From: Apostichopus japonicus
Lineage: Eukaryota; Echinodermata; Holothuroidea; Aspidochirotida; Stichopodidae
Reading direction: 5' to 3'
Length of the DNA stretch: 50,000 bases
NCBI RefSeq assembly: GCF_037975245.1
Contig: NC_092567.1
Coordinates: forward strand, 9,249,214-9,299,213
In this document: in pieces, positions 31,574 to 43,995 of the stretch
Position numbering within the stretch: the first letter of the stretch is position 1
Layout of the letters: each line of letters opens with the position of its first letter
Made by a program: the position numbers and the translations under genes
The notes under the pieces: generated by a model
The model's database searches: none
The model's input: only the letters and a program-made list of their open reading frames with translations
Told to the model about the DNA's origin: nothing

Positions 31574-32068
31574 CAGGGATGTGCTCACGCTGGGCGGCAC
31601 TGGGCGGCCCCGCCCAGCACTAAAAATGACCGCCCAGCCCTGTCTTAAAAATCGTGAATCCCGCCCAGCACTATAAAATCCCGACATTCCTAACAATATA
31701 TTCAACATAAATTGGGCTTAGCCTATGCGAAAATCATACAGAATATTAATGCATCAGTTACGCATGCGAGAAACATTACTTACGACTCTCAATCGGTCCC
31801 TTGTAAAATCTCTTTGAAACAAACTAATAATTTTTACCAGGTACGTAATATATTTCACTAAAAAAAATGTAAATTGTTAGCAAAACTAGTACATGTGTAT
31901 GTGCTTAAAAAGCTACACAAGTGCCATTTGGCATCTGAGCACCTTCAAAATTCGAATTTCAAATTCAAATTTCTCAAAGGGGAGGGGGACACCCCCTTCT
32001 CCTTAGACCCCTCCCACAGGACGGCGATCAGTAGACAAGGCACTCAGGAAATCCTGGGCACATCCCTG
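31574..32068. mobile_element. DNA transposon, 495 bp, 6-bp target duplication
   Basis: The ends are CAGGGATGTGCTCACG and, in reverse, CAGGGATGTGCCCAGG. The flanking duplication GAAACG (31568-31573 and 32069-32074) is six base pairs, not eight. The interior near 31590-31660 has repeated GGGCGG/CCGCCCAG words. The C-rich block at 32000 looks like the hAT elements here, but the duplication length differs, so the superfamily stays open. Non-coding. Confidence 0.75.
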
Positions 32069-32079
32069 GAAACGTCTTT

Positions 32080-33215
32080 TTTTCAACCATCTTCTGTGCG
32101 TACAGTAGTATGAATAAGCAGCAGCATTATGATACAAAAAAAGTCAACGGTGAATCTGAACTAATAGTGGTTTTAAAATATTTGTATTATTCCTTTCGTC
32201 TTTTGAATAACTGCTAAACAAAATTAATAAAAATTAGTATCACTAAGAAGTTTGGGCCTGAGTGGGAGGATAGGGGGTAGGGGTATGGGTGGGGGTTCAA
32301 AATACCTGGTAATGTGGTTGATTTTGTAAAAGTACCACCCGGCAAATTAACTATTGTTTCTTAATAATTATATTCAAGTGCTGACGACAATATAATGCAA
32401 CATCCGGGCCTTGTATCCTCATATGGTTCCTATTGTTTTTAGTACTCTTGCCATCAGAACCATTCTATGTGTCTGTATCTTATAGTATAAGAAACACTCT
32501 GATGTAGTTGAGTCCAATTATTCCTTATTCCGAGCCAAGTCCGAGACCACTTGGTTCGAGTATGGTACTCTCGAGTCCGAACAGCGTTCTATAAAGTATA
32601 TGAGCAACCTAAACCAAGTCCAGCTAATACATAGAGGCACAGCAATGTCGAGCTCACGCGGTTTCTGCCTATACTGGTCTAATAGACACACAGGGAGTAT
32701 CGGTTACATAAACACACTCTAAATATTCCTTAATGTACAGACCGTTCCTTTCTGTTCTAAATGTGCCTTGCCTAACGTTAAACAGAGAGAGTCAACTATT
32801 GGAAAACTGATTATGTGCGCATGTACAAACTTCCAATTGAACATACACACACAGGGTAAATTTAGAAAGAAAACAGTATGTGCAGGGTTTATTATATTTC
32901 ATGAGATTTTTTAATGTTAACAGATCTACAGTAGTCTATTTAATTCTCCCCTTGTGTCTCTTATTTTATGTGTTCATCATACAACTGAATTTCCTAAAAG
33001 TTCATGGATAGCTCTACAGGATCAACAATGATATAGAAACAGCATATCCAATACGAATGGGGAGGGTTGGGGGGGGGGGGGGTAACCAATATGATGCTAT
33101 GTGGGCTAAGCAATATTTTGCATTATTTTTGCCGTTACGTCGATCCCAACCATGATGTTCTGGGGTCTATTTTTAAATAATGTCCTCTTTTCCCTTCTTG
33201 TAAGGAGTTCATCAT
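32080..33215. other. non-coding stretch, no gene seen
   Basis: AT-rich, with G-runs at about 32265-32300 and 33060-33083. No gene or bounded repeat was seen. Confidence 0.45.
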
Positions 33216-33217
33216 AA

Positions 33218-33530
33218 TGACGTCACTCAGTGTTTAATGACGTCACTCAGTGTTTAATGTCACTCAGTGTGTGATGACGTCACTCAGTGTTTAATGACGG
33301 CACTCAGTGTTTAATGACGTCACTCAGCGTGTAATGACGTCACTCAGTGTTTAATGATGTCACTCAGTGTTTGATGACGTCACTCAGTGTTTAATGACGT
33401 CACTCAGTGTTTAATGACTGCACTCAGTGTTTAATGACTGCACTCAGTGTTTAATGACGTCACTAAGTGTGTAATGACATCACTCAGTGTTTAATGACGT
33501 CACTCAATGTTTTTGACGTCACTCAGTGTT
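33218..33530. repeat. 20-bp minisatellite of CRE-like sites
   Basis: About sixteen copies of a 20-bp unit, TGACGTCACTCAGTGTTTAA, with few substitutions. Each unit contains TGACGTCA, the palindromic cAMP-response (CREB/ATF) binding site. Most variants alter the fourth to seventh bases (for example TGACTGCA, TGATGTCA). One copy is shortened near 33257. No open frame crosses it. Confidence 0.92.
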
Positions 33531-33776
33531 GTCTTCCCTTTAAAGCTGATGTTTATATTCATGTTGTTAAGTCCGTGCATCTAACATTGACGAGTCTGTC
33601 TCCTTTATTGACTTTAGGGTGTTCAATGTAGATGTGCGTTTACCTGCCAGGAATAGTTTACAGTGATATTTGTGAATATATATCATTCTTAATTATATAT
33701 TTTTGCTTCGCCATATTATATTTTCCTGAAATTCAATTTCAAAATCTCATGAATATAATATTTCTCTTCCTTTCAG

Positions 33777-33812
33777 GCCTGTGACGGTTGGGGTAATCTA
33801 CTAGGAGAAGAG
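33777..33812 (+). other. possible 36-nt host exon (C)
   Basis: TTTCTCTTCCTTTCAG precedes and GAG|GTAATA follows, strong splice-like sites. Only phase 0 is open, reading ACDGWGNLLGEE. Its length is a multiple of three and it would join in phase to the candidate exon at 37413. There is no homology to judge by. Confidence 0.3.
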
Positions 33813-35300
33813 GTAATAGAGACATATATTCATGTTCCTGTTAATTAGTAACGGTTATGTTAAGAAGAGACAAAGAGATATTAATTAATGTGGAACAAAT
33901 AAATAAGACAAAAGAGTATTATACTTTGTTTCTCACAGGGGGGAAAGATTTATAATTTTCGTGTATCGAACAGGGAATTTAGATAAGCCAGTTACAAGTT
34001 TATATCTCGTAATGATGATAGCACTGTTCTCAATGTCAAGTTTAGATGCGGCCTGAATAATCTTCCTTCTGCACAGACAGTCAATGAAATGCTCAACAAA
34101 GAAACGGATAGTCTTTTAAATGCTACAAAGGTTTAGCCAGATGTTATGGAGCGTTACAAGCTACAAAGTAAAAGTATAATTATTCTAAATTCAGCTGCCA
34201 ACCACCCCCCCCCCCAACTAGATGCTTAGTGATTAATTCATTTCACTCTGCTGATGTGCATATCATATCTGAATGGCATCCAGTACAATTTGTCATTGTT
34301 ATGTTTCACACTGAGTTTTGGATTGCATCCAATGAACTCAACTAATGGTCTGTATATTAGACTTAAAAGTCCAGTCACTTATATTGATGAGCCTCAGCTG
34401 TTATCTCAGCGCTCATATTATACAAAGGATGATATATTATGGTCTGTTGAGCATTTGAAGCTCATTATGTTATCTCAGTTGACATAACTGTCATAAAATG
34501 TGCAATAGAGTTAAATTTAATATTCATGAAGTAAATCGGATATTGAACGCTTTCCGAAAATATTAAGTTGAGTGGTGTTTGTTATTATTATATGGTAATC
34601 TGTTTAAGTCGGTCAAGTTTTATAACTCACAAAACGACCCTCTACTGAGTTGTTTATAATCTCTCAATAAACGATAAAACTAATGTTTGGTTTCTCCTTC
34701 TGTCACATATTGATACCTTTAATGTTGATGAGCAGAGACAACAGACATATAACGTAACAACTAGTCATTACACCCATCAGTCAGAGGGCTCACATGTAGT
34801 GTATAATTAGATCATTAGTATCAACTGAGATCAAAATGTGATCAATAATTCAAATTCATACGATCAAATACGATACTAAATATTTCATAACACTAAATAA
34901 ACTGTCACAAAGCGATAAGTTAAGAAATCCATTCTCGTTACTGCCTCTGCTACTATGTAAATAGAGGGCGTCTCACAAAACAAGAGCTTTGTATATTCAC
35001 TAAATCAATCAATCAATTGATCTTGAGATGCACTGCTACTGGAACCTCGGGCGGGAGTCTGTTACAAGTAATGGCCATAACTATTTTTCTGTAAATGGCA
35101 GTTGCTGTAAATTGCATACCAAATAACTGAATATCAAATTAATCGCAATGTTTTAAAAGTTTGACACAAAAAAAAAAAGTTTCGAAATATAGCAAAGGTA
35201 GGGTACTCCTTAAGAACTCTTACAAACAATTGGAAGTAATCACAAGCTTTCTTTCAAATCATCCTGTTAAGATGGATAAATGTGAATTTCTTTCTTTTTT
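33813..35300. other. non-coding stretch, no gene seen
   Basis: AT-rich intron-like sequence with a C-run at 34206-34216. The 77-codon frame at 34254-34487 shows no motif and no splice support. Confidence 0.4.
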
Positions 35301-35307
35301 TGCACAG

Positions 35308-35332
35308 AGTCGGAAATGCACAGTCTTATGAG
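35308..35332 (+). other. possible 25-nt micro-exon (D)
   Basis: A long pyrimidine tract ending TTTTTTTGCACAG precedes, and GAG|GTTAGT follows. It has a stop in phase 0, so it cannot follow the candidate at 33777 directly without changing the product. Chance occurrence is likely enough that I rank it low. Confidence 0.18.
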
Positions 35333-35724
35333 GTTAGTATGGAATATCACAGCTGAATGAGACTCACTGCTATAATCAAATGTTTTGTTTTGGATGATAT
35401 TTGTTTTACAAAACAGACTGCACACTTACATATAAGTAATTGAATCTCCGTAACGTAACAACATGAACTCGCGAAGGAGCCTCATTGGCTTATCAAAGCC
35501 CCAAGCTGACCGAAGTCAGTCTCTTACATTCATATTTAACGTCCATGATTATGAATTTTCAACAACTCTGTAACTGGACGACATGCATTAATCTTGAGTG
35601 ACTCGAACCGGGGACCCATATTCTAATATGGAAAGAAAAAGAGAAATACCTCTCCGAGATAAAATTTGTTTTAACCCTTAATTGGTGAGTTGGTTTTAAA
35701 TAATATGACAGCAGATGATTCATA

Positions 35725-37290
35725 CCAGTCTGTGAAGCAGGTGATGCCTGTTATTCTGTATAGCAGGGATCTCTGTCAGTCTGTGTAGCAGGTGATGCCT
35801 GTTATTCTGTGTAGCGGGGATCTCTGTCAGTCTGTGTAGCAGGTGATGCCTGTTATTCTGTGTAGCAAGGATCTCCGTCAGTATGTGTAGCATGTGATAC
35901 ATGCTATTCTGTGTAGCAGGGATCTATGTCAGTCTGTGTAGCAGGTGATGCCTGTTATTCTGTGTAGCAAGGATCTCCGTCAGTATGTGTAGCAGGTGAT
36001 GCATGCTATTCTGTGTAGCAGAACTCTATGCCAGTCTGTGAAGCAGGTGATGTATGTTATTCTGTGGAGCAGGGATCTCTGTCAGTCTGTGTAGCAGGTG
36101 ATGCCTGTTATTCTGTGTAGCAAGGATCTCTGCCAGTCTGTGTAGCAGGTGATGCCTGTTATTATGTGTAGTATGGATGTCTGTCAGTATGTGTAGCAGC
36201 TGATGCATGTTGTTCTGTGTAGCAGAACTCTATGCCAGTTTGTGTAGCAGGTGACATATTTTAGTATGTGTAGCAGGACTCTATGTCAGTCTGTATAGTA
36301 GGTGATGCCTATTGTTTTGTGTAGCAGGGATCTCTGTCAGTATGTTTAACAGGTGATGCATGTTATTATGTGTAGCAAGGATCTCTGTCAGTATGTGCAG
36401 CAGGTGATGCATGTTGTTCTGTGTAGCAGAACTATATGCCAGTCCGTGTAGCAGGTGATGCCTGTTATAATGTGTAGCATGGATCTCTGTCAGTATGTGT
36501 AGCAGGTGATGCATGTTGTTAGCAGAACTCTACGCCAGTCTGCGTAGCAGGTGACATATTTTATTATGTGTAGCAGGACTCTATGTCAGTCTGTATAGTA
36601 GGTGATGCCTATTGTTTTGTGTAGCAGGGATCTCTGTCAGTATGTTTAACAGGTGATGCATGTTATTATGTCTAGCAAGGATCTCTGTCAGTCTGTGTAG
36701 CAGGTGATGCATGTTGTTCTGTGTAGCAGAACTCTATGCCAGTCTGTGTAGCAGGTGATGCCTGTTATTATGTGTAGCATGGATCTCTGTCAGTATGTGT
36801 AGCAGGTGATGCATGTTGTTCTGTGTAGCAGAACTCTACGCCAGTCTGCGTAGCAGGTGACATATTTTATCATGTGTAGCAGTGATCTCTGTCAGTCTGT
36901 GTAGTAGGTGATGCCTGATATTATGTGTAGCAGTGATCTCTGTCAGTCTGTGTAGTAGGTGATGCCTGATATTATGTGTAGCAGTGATCTCTGTCAGTCT
37001 GTGTAGTGGGTGATGCCTGATATTATAGGTAGCAGTGATCTCTGTCAGTCTGTGTAGTAGGTGATGCCTGATATTATAGGTAGCAGTGATCTCTGTCAGT
37101 CTGTGTAGTAGGTGATGCCTGATATTATAGGTAGCAGTGATCTCTGTCAGTCTGTGTAGTGGGTGATGCCTGATATTATAGGTAGCAGTGATCTCTGTCA
37201 GTCTGTGTAGTAGGTGATGCCTGATATTATGTGTAGCAGTGATCTCTGTCAGTCTGTGTAGTAGGTTATGAATGTTTTTATGTTAAGTTT
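35725..37290. repeat. 51-bp minisatellite with higher-order structure
   Basis: About thirty copies of a 51-bp unit containing CAGTCTGTGTAGCAGGTGAT and TGTGTAGCAGGGATCTCT. In the middle, the marker GTGACATATTTTA recurs at 36251, 36551 and 36857, so six units (306 bp) form a higher-order repeat. From 36870 the units become very uniform (GCAGTGATCTCTGTC, then GATGCCTGATATTAT). Because 51 is a multiple of three, the minus strand stays open for 60-77 codons with a 17-residue period, rich in His-His-Leu-Leu-His. Confidence 0.93.
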
Positions 37291-37412
37291 TATGTTATTC
37301 CGTGTAGCATGGATCTCCGTTAGTAAATGTTGTTTTCTGCAACAGTTCGTCAACTTGACAACACTTTTAAAACAGTAACATTTTGTTGTCTTTCTAGTTA
37401 CATATTTGAACT

Positions 37413-37668
37413 AGAGTTATCGCCACGAGGACCGGCAGATGCCTAACGAGTACTCTTCCAGAGAGGTGGAGTGGTGGAGGACGAGACAGCTGGTAGTAGA
37501 GAGAGAGCGCTTGGCGGGTGGAGAGAGAGGAGGGGTGGAGAGAGAGAGCAGATATTCTGACATTCTTCTCAGTAACGTCTATGGAGATCTCATAGCAGAC
37601 TGTTTTATTGATTATATTTTGCGAGTAAATATTAATTATCAACGATGTTTGCCGTTTAGCTTCAAATA
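37413..37668 (+). CDS. possible last exon of an unknown host gene
   Basis: After an acceptor-like CTTTCTAG..GAACTAG, a frame runs to TAA near 37668. It encodes a basic/acidic segment with REVEWWRTRQLVVERERLAGG, which looks like a helix, then SRYSDILLSNVYGDLIADCF and a hydrophobic end. The composition is protein-like and unlike the flanking AT-rich DNA, and the frame joins in phase to the exon candidate at 33777. The purine-rich middle (GAGAGAGAG) is partly low complexity, which weakens the case. I do not recognise the protein. Confidence 0.35.
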
Positions 37669-37679
37669 AAATTAGAATA

Positions 37680-40600
37680 AACCTTGACAGGACTTAGCCT
37701 TTCCAATTCTGCTGAACTTATTATTTGCTATAGACACGTGCCGTATATAACGCATTAACTGCTACTTCTTCATGTAGCGATGGTTCAACAACGTGACATA
37801 TGGAAAGGATTTACTGCTGTATTGTAACATAGAGAATGTTTAATCATGTTCTTTATCATATAGATTTATAAAGAATGTAGGAAATTCATTATAAAGAATG
37901 TAGGTTATGATCAGGTTATGAATTTGCAATGATTATCCAAAGCGTAATAACATATGGAATGTGTTATTCCTTATTACATTAAATGCATTAACTAGTGGTA
38001 ATTAATGTAGTGAATGTGTAATTGTAATCGCATGCTGCACTTAAATGACTATCAATTGTCACATTGTAATGTAATTTATGATATTGTTATGCATTTACTC
38101 AGAATAAAGTTCGATTGATGTTACGTAATGACAATACCATACTGATGTTACGTAATGGTAATACCATACTGATGTTACGTAATGGTAATACCATACTGAT
38201 GTTACGTATAATGGTAACTCCAAACAGTTCTAAAATCAGAGGCAATGAGTGTTATTCTTGTCTCAGTGCTATAATGTTTGTATACGATGAATGTATAGTT
38301 AATCTTTAAAGTCTTTACGCTACCACGTGATAATAGAAATGCCAAGTTGACCCAAGATTTCGGAAGTTGCATTACTTTGTGGTCAAATCAAATGAACGTG
38401 ACAAGTTTTTTCTAAATGTGATTATGTATTAGTATTATTAATTATTCATCCCTTATATCTATACTTATTCAACATCTGTCAAAGGTTCATATTTTGTGTT
38501 TTTTTCGTAAGTTAGTTACACTATCTCGAGATGCTTTACTTTTCTTCGATGTCGTTCATTTTCGATTTCATGTGAAAATACTTGATATGATATAGTTAGG
38601 GGATGTAATCCTGTTCAAGATGGACGGAATGCTACCCCTGCAGGTAGGAGAAATTGTGTGAGGAACCGAAAAATATATGAAGGTGGATAACATTTCATAC
38701 GGTAGCCATAAGTACAGATAGTAACCTTCAACGTATTGAAGCAGGAAAAAAAATCAAGAAACAAAACAGAGAAACTATTAGACACCGACAGAGAGCTTGA
38801 CCTCTGCCCAAGACCTGGGATCACCCTCCCGGGGAAAAATCAACCTAAATAAAATACCACCCGGTGACGGTGCTGTACCCCGCGGACTGGTTTAACTCGC
38901 AAGCACTCTGTCCACCTGATTCCTAATCTAGAAGTCCCCTTACCCCTCATCAGAGCCAAGGCCTCTTCCCAGCTAATAAAGTCAAGTTTGTCAAGGGGAA
39001 CTTTTAATATGAATATCCCAATCGATGGGACCCACCTAACTAACTAAAAGTTAAGAAACCCATATATTGTCATATTTTTATCTAACATTTTCACATTCCA
39101 AGACAGATCAGAGTAATCACTTTGAAATTCGTGAACCTTGGGGTGGTAGGGGGATGGGTGGGGATTGTGTGTTCAGATTAATGTGCTATCAATTGTATAT
39201 ATATCTTTGACAGATAATAACCTATTGTGAAGCTGGTTATATAAACTACCAGTGTAACATCTCAGTCAAATGATTTAACCTCCTATCCTTACATCTGTCA
39301 CTTCGACAATTACAATGAAACTTATTCGTATTTGTTTTGTTAACTTCAAAACTTTTTAAAAATATTTAGTTTTTTTACTCTTTCCGTATTTTCGTATACA
39401 TTAATCTTATTGCAAATTCATAGAATGTGTTGGAGACACTATGATCTCTAATGTAGGTCAGCAATTGCATATTACTCTTTGATTGTTCTGTTATATCAAA
39501 GTTGTCTTAATGGGGAAAATAAAAATCGAGGACGTTTTGGTGTATATCGAACTTCAAGACATTTCCAGTTAACATGACTTTATTAACTTAGGTTTCTTTT
39601 TCTTATTTAGCTTAAATATTTCCTGAAGCAGTTTGTTGTAACAATTAATGACATTTTATGCATCATTTTCATTCACTGACAGCTACCAGTTTTATTTTGT
39701 ATATTTGTTTTTGCTAGGGTGGGGTGCTTTTTGCTTTTGCCTTGTTTATCGCTCATGATTCATTCTATAATCTATGGAATTTAAAGCCAACTAATATAAT
39801 GATTATTACATAACATTACTATTTTGTGCTTAATCAATTAATTTAAAGATAATGATCGGCTTTCTATTGTACTCTCATTGATCTGATTACTACGCGTGCT
39901 AGACATTTATATTCATGTATACTTTACATATGTTTCTTCCCCTAACTTCCATTACAGCCGATAAAAGACTATACAGTGACGTGTCTGTGACGTCACTCAA
40001 TAATAATTCGAACAAGATAATGACAATCTGAACAGTTTGTGTACTGAAGCTTGAAATCAATGATCGTACTTCTATATATGGTAGGTCTTGTAGTTTGTGT
40101 TAATACCACGTCATTGCAGTTTCTTATGTTTTGGCTTCAATTGTCCAAGCTTTAAGACTTTTGCAAGCACACGAACAGGTCCTTTTAATATATCCCATAG
40201 TTGTGCTATTGTAACCATTTCTGGGGTAATCTTCCACTAGCAAATTGCTAAACGAAACATTTAAAATTAAAGGCATTGAAGACTCGCCCCATGCAGCTGT
40301 ATGTACCGATGTACACTAGTGTCTAATTACCGACCAGCAAGCTGTGTGCGTATATTCTGGGATCGATGGTGGTGTCGAACACTTCTGTTACACCTCATTC
40401 GAAACTAGGTCAGATTACCGGCATTAGACGTTTCTTTTTGCGCGAGTCTTCACACCCTTTAAATCTAAATCTTCTTTCATGAATAGTTATTTTCTTTGTA
40501 TATATTATATCCGATATAACACATTGTTTATAAATGTTTCCATTAATTGCGATATTTCTATTGTTATTTCTTCATTCCCTTTTCTTTGTTTTCTTTTTGC

Positions 40601-41870
40601 ACTCTTTTATCGTTTTTACCATTAATGTGATTACACAAAGATAATGAGAGATCTGTTTGTTGTATGAACATAGGTGTAAAAAAAGTATCATCTAAAGACT
40701 TCCGTAGTTTTCTCCTTGGTGGGCAGAGGATGAACAACTGCCCATAGTAACAATGCAGTAACCTTTGACCTGGGTCTATCACTCACCCTTGTTTAGATGC
40801 ATGGTGCATCACATGGTCAAAAAAAGACACTGTTGTTCTAATTTTGTTTATTTGGGGAAGAACAAGTCAAGACCTGTTTGGGAGGAGAGGTTGGGAAGAC
40901 GAAAGAAGGGGAGAGTGTATTAGTGAATTACTCTGGTAGATGGTGGACTACAGTTTATGATACAGAGATATGTAGTCTTTTCTTATACTCTTGTCCGATT
41001 ATTTTTAATACCTTTGAAGTAGAGATTTATAATAAATTAGAAATGTAGCTTTTGCACTATAATTGATGTCTATTTCCATTTTTTGTGTGTGAATTGTACA
41101 TATTCCTCCCAATGTTCCATGTGGGAACATTATGACAATAGGTAATGTGAATACAGTGTTCAGCCATGCAGCTCATATTCGATTAGCTGTTTCACGTGAT
41201 TAACTTGGAAAAGTCAATAGTTGCTAATAATTCTGTCATTCTACTAGAGAGTTTTAACACGGACCTTACATTATGTGTTGTTGTTCTCCTTTCAAAACAC
41301 CTTACATTGTAACAGTCATGCATTACAACATGTCCTCGTTTTGTCCACAAAATAAATAAACCCATATCTAGTTAGTTGCAGTCTGGTCTCCATTTTGTAT
41401 CTTAAAATTGTATCAAATTCTTACATTACTTGCGACTACAATGACCATGAGAGTTAAATTTGATTTGGTCATTTTTTATTAATTTGTGTGTGTGTAATGA
41501 ATCGTATGGTGGTTTGAAACGGGTACAGCCGACATGTAGACCCACTGTGTCAGTACAGCAAGACATCAGGATTAATTTGGATAATCTTTCGAGTTTCACA
41601 CGTTCAGGGAGTTGTTGATTTGTAATTACCTTGACAACACGTCAAACACATGACTTTTTCGAGTTGATAAGTCACACAAACCTATAAAATCTTGATAAAA
41701 GAATTGTAAAATTGTCGTGTTGTTTCATGTGTTTGGGACAACAACACTACAAACACCTAATATTTGTCGAGATACCAACTAAACAAGAGAACATGATATG
41801 TTGACGAAAAAGGATGAATCGTCGAGTTGCTGCCGTGCCCCATGGAGCTCGGTGTGATTTCTTTCGGTGT
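37680..41870. other. long non-coding stretch
   Basis: It holds a 27-bp minisatellite (38116-38210) and a small inverted repeat, AATGTTCC / GGAACATT, at 41111-41131. TGACGTCACTCA occurs once near 39987, the same word as in the array at 33218. Otherwise the sequence is AT-rich with no supportable gene. Confidence 0.45.
38116..38210. repeat. 27-bp minisatellite, about 3.5 copies
   Basis: The unit ATGTTACGTAATGGTAATACC plus ATACTG repeats with almost no change. It contains TTACGTAA, a palindromic bZIP-type word. Because 27 is a multiple of three, it gives a short repeated frame, which I do not treat as a gene. Confidence 0.88.
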
Positions 41871-41879
41871 TAGGTAAGG

Positions 41880-42248
41880 CAATGGCGGAGCTAGGGGTAT
41901 TGGTCAGAGGGGGCGAAAATGGTCTGTATGGGCGCTTTCGACTTTATCTAAGCGGAGCGCCACCACAGGTTGGCGCGGAGCGTACAAACAATTTTTGAGT
42001 AAAGATTCTCCCTAGATCGCCGGAAATGACCCTTTCCTTGCCTTGCTAATTTGAAGATAAACGAAGAATAAATAGGTGTCATCGCCAACAAAATGTGACA
42101 GATGTCAATAGGTAGATAAGAGCGCAATAAAAAAGTAAATAATCGCGAATAAGTAAAAAGTGGTGAATAGCTGAAAAGGGCGCCAGCAGTCCATTTGAGT
42201 CCGTCAGGGGGTCATCCGCCCCCTGACTGTATGGACGCTCCGCCACTG
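41880..42248. mobile_element. hAT MITE, 369 bp
   Basis: The ends CAATGGCGGAGCTAGGGG and, in reverse, CAGTGGCGGAGCGTCC form an imperfect inverted pair with a perfect 8-bp duplication AGGTAAGG (41872-41879 and 42249-42256). The interior AAGCGGAGCGCCACCACAGG and TTGGCGCGGAGCGTAC match, in reverse, the hAT ends at 29600 and 29740, so they belong to one family. Non-coding. Confidence 0.93.
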
Positions 42249-42659
42249 AGGTAAGGGCATGTATATAGAATGAACAAATAGGCAGAGAGCAAACAAGAGA
42301 CGTGTGTTTATTATGCTCTACGTACTATATTATTCTAATCTTCATATCTGTCCGTTATCATCCAATACTGTCTATAGAGTGATTTACATGAAGGTGGCGG
42401 TATACTAGTTCATCTTTACTACATTACACTCAGTAACCCAAAACTTTTAAATGTGTCAAAATAATGACATTTGTTGACATGTCAAGTAACAAAACAATTG
42501 CAATCAGAATGCAAAATGCATTGAGGTTTCGATGACTTCAGTGCACTAAACTTCTGGTTGTTAGTATAACCAGAACTAGCTGTTACAATAGAAATGGCCC
42601 GAACCACCAGTTTGATACAATTACACTATGGCATAGTAAGCACAGGTCAGTCTACTGTA

Positions 42660-42900
42660 CGTGGCTATACACCAAAATAGGGGTCTTGTACTCAATGTTA
42701 TGAATCCAAACACCAAGTATTAGAGGTACCACGATTTCCATCGTTAGATATCATGTAAAGGTTTTTCAGCGTTTGACCTATGGTGACCTCAAAAGAGATT
42801 TGACCTCACAGGCAACAGGATTCTTGTACTCAATATGGCCAATCCATATACCATGTATGAAAAGTATCCATGATTTTTCAAGGTTTTCAGGCCTCGACAA
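42660..42900. repeat. dispersed GACCT-rich repeat, diverged copies
   Basis: Two units of about 130-140 bp share TTGTACTCAAT, CCAAACACCAAGTAT-like and TTTGACCT.TGGTGACCTCAAA blocks. The same family occurs at 45200-46010, next to the LINE. It is non-coding. Confidence 0.7.
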
Positions 42901-42904
42901 ATAT

Positions 42905-43985
42905 TTTTAAAAGTACTCGCTATTTGGCGACCGTGACTAAAAACATACTCTCGCCACTAGACCTATGATTGCTGTTCTAGTCTCCATAGTACAGATCTAC
43001 AACATCAATATTTTCTGTGGAAAAATATAGGAACTTAGGCAGATACAATATGTAATTGCACATTAGAAAGTCATGTTCCTTGGAAGTATGAAATTTAACC
43101 TTTTCCTGCCAAAAGTTAAGTGATGAACAAAATAAAACATGTCGCAGAATCAAAAATAAACAGCTAGGCCTACTGCAATTAAAACTACAACATCTGTAAA
43201 AATACCTACGAAGATAGCTTGGCTTCTGTTATATTAGGGCTCTACTAGGCACATACTATACATACTATACAGTAGCTGGGTGTGCGGGAGTTATAAGCCT
43301 ATACAGTACCTCACTGCTACTTTGAACCGCTGCTCGATTAGCGTGGCGACTTCGTACATTTTCTAAATTATTTATTTTGTCTTTTAGCTGCAGATTGGTG
43401 TGCAAAAAGATATCGCTACTACTCCATTACTCTGCCTAAATCAAAGCTATCTTTTACGCAATGAAAATCTGAGGTTGTAAGAGCATCTATCTTCCAAAAT
43501 CCTAGCAGCAACAACAGCAAACTCTTCACATTGTTCTATAGTTTGCGAATTGTAACTGCTAGTCAGTAGGAAAATTGATATTCTGACTGGTATTCTTCAC
43601 GCTGTTATGTTAACGAACCCTATTCTACCCGACCGTTGCTGGCATAGACACATAGAATTGCTCACAGGCAGAGCCAGGTTTGTTAGAGTTGTCCCATAAT
43701 CAAAAACGTGACGAAAGTCGAACGTTACTTTTAAAGCATAGCTATGCTAAAACTGGTGGAAGAGACTGCACAAATTGAGATGAACAGCCGATCAAGACAA
43801 AAGCTCGTGAACTCACTGCCAAACTAAGACCGTTTTACACAATTATTTCGCATTGGTCATAGTAAAAAATCTAACTAGACGTTGTGTTAAGTTTCATAAA
43901 CGCTGCCTGGTCACAACGAAACTACACCCAACCTGAAATAAATACGACGGAAAGCGTCCAATAGAAAGGCTGTTCTACAAAGAGT
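42905..43985. other. non-coding stretch, no gene seen
   Basis: No supportable frame or repeat apart from ACATACTATACATACTATAC near 43253. Confidence 0.45.
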
Positions 43986-43995
43986 ACGTACAATG

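Noticed and set aside
35595-35625. tRNA-like B box on the minus strand (GGTTCGAGTC)
   Set aside because: No A box at the right distance and no cloverleaf could be drawn.
35720-36514. His/Leu-rich repeated frames on the minus strand
   Set aside because: They come from a 51-bp minisatellite whose length is a multiple of three; several stops and shifts break them.
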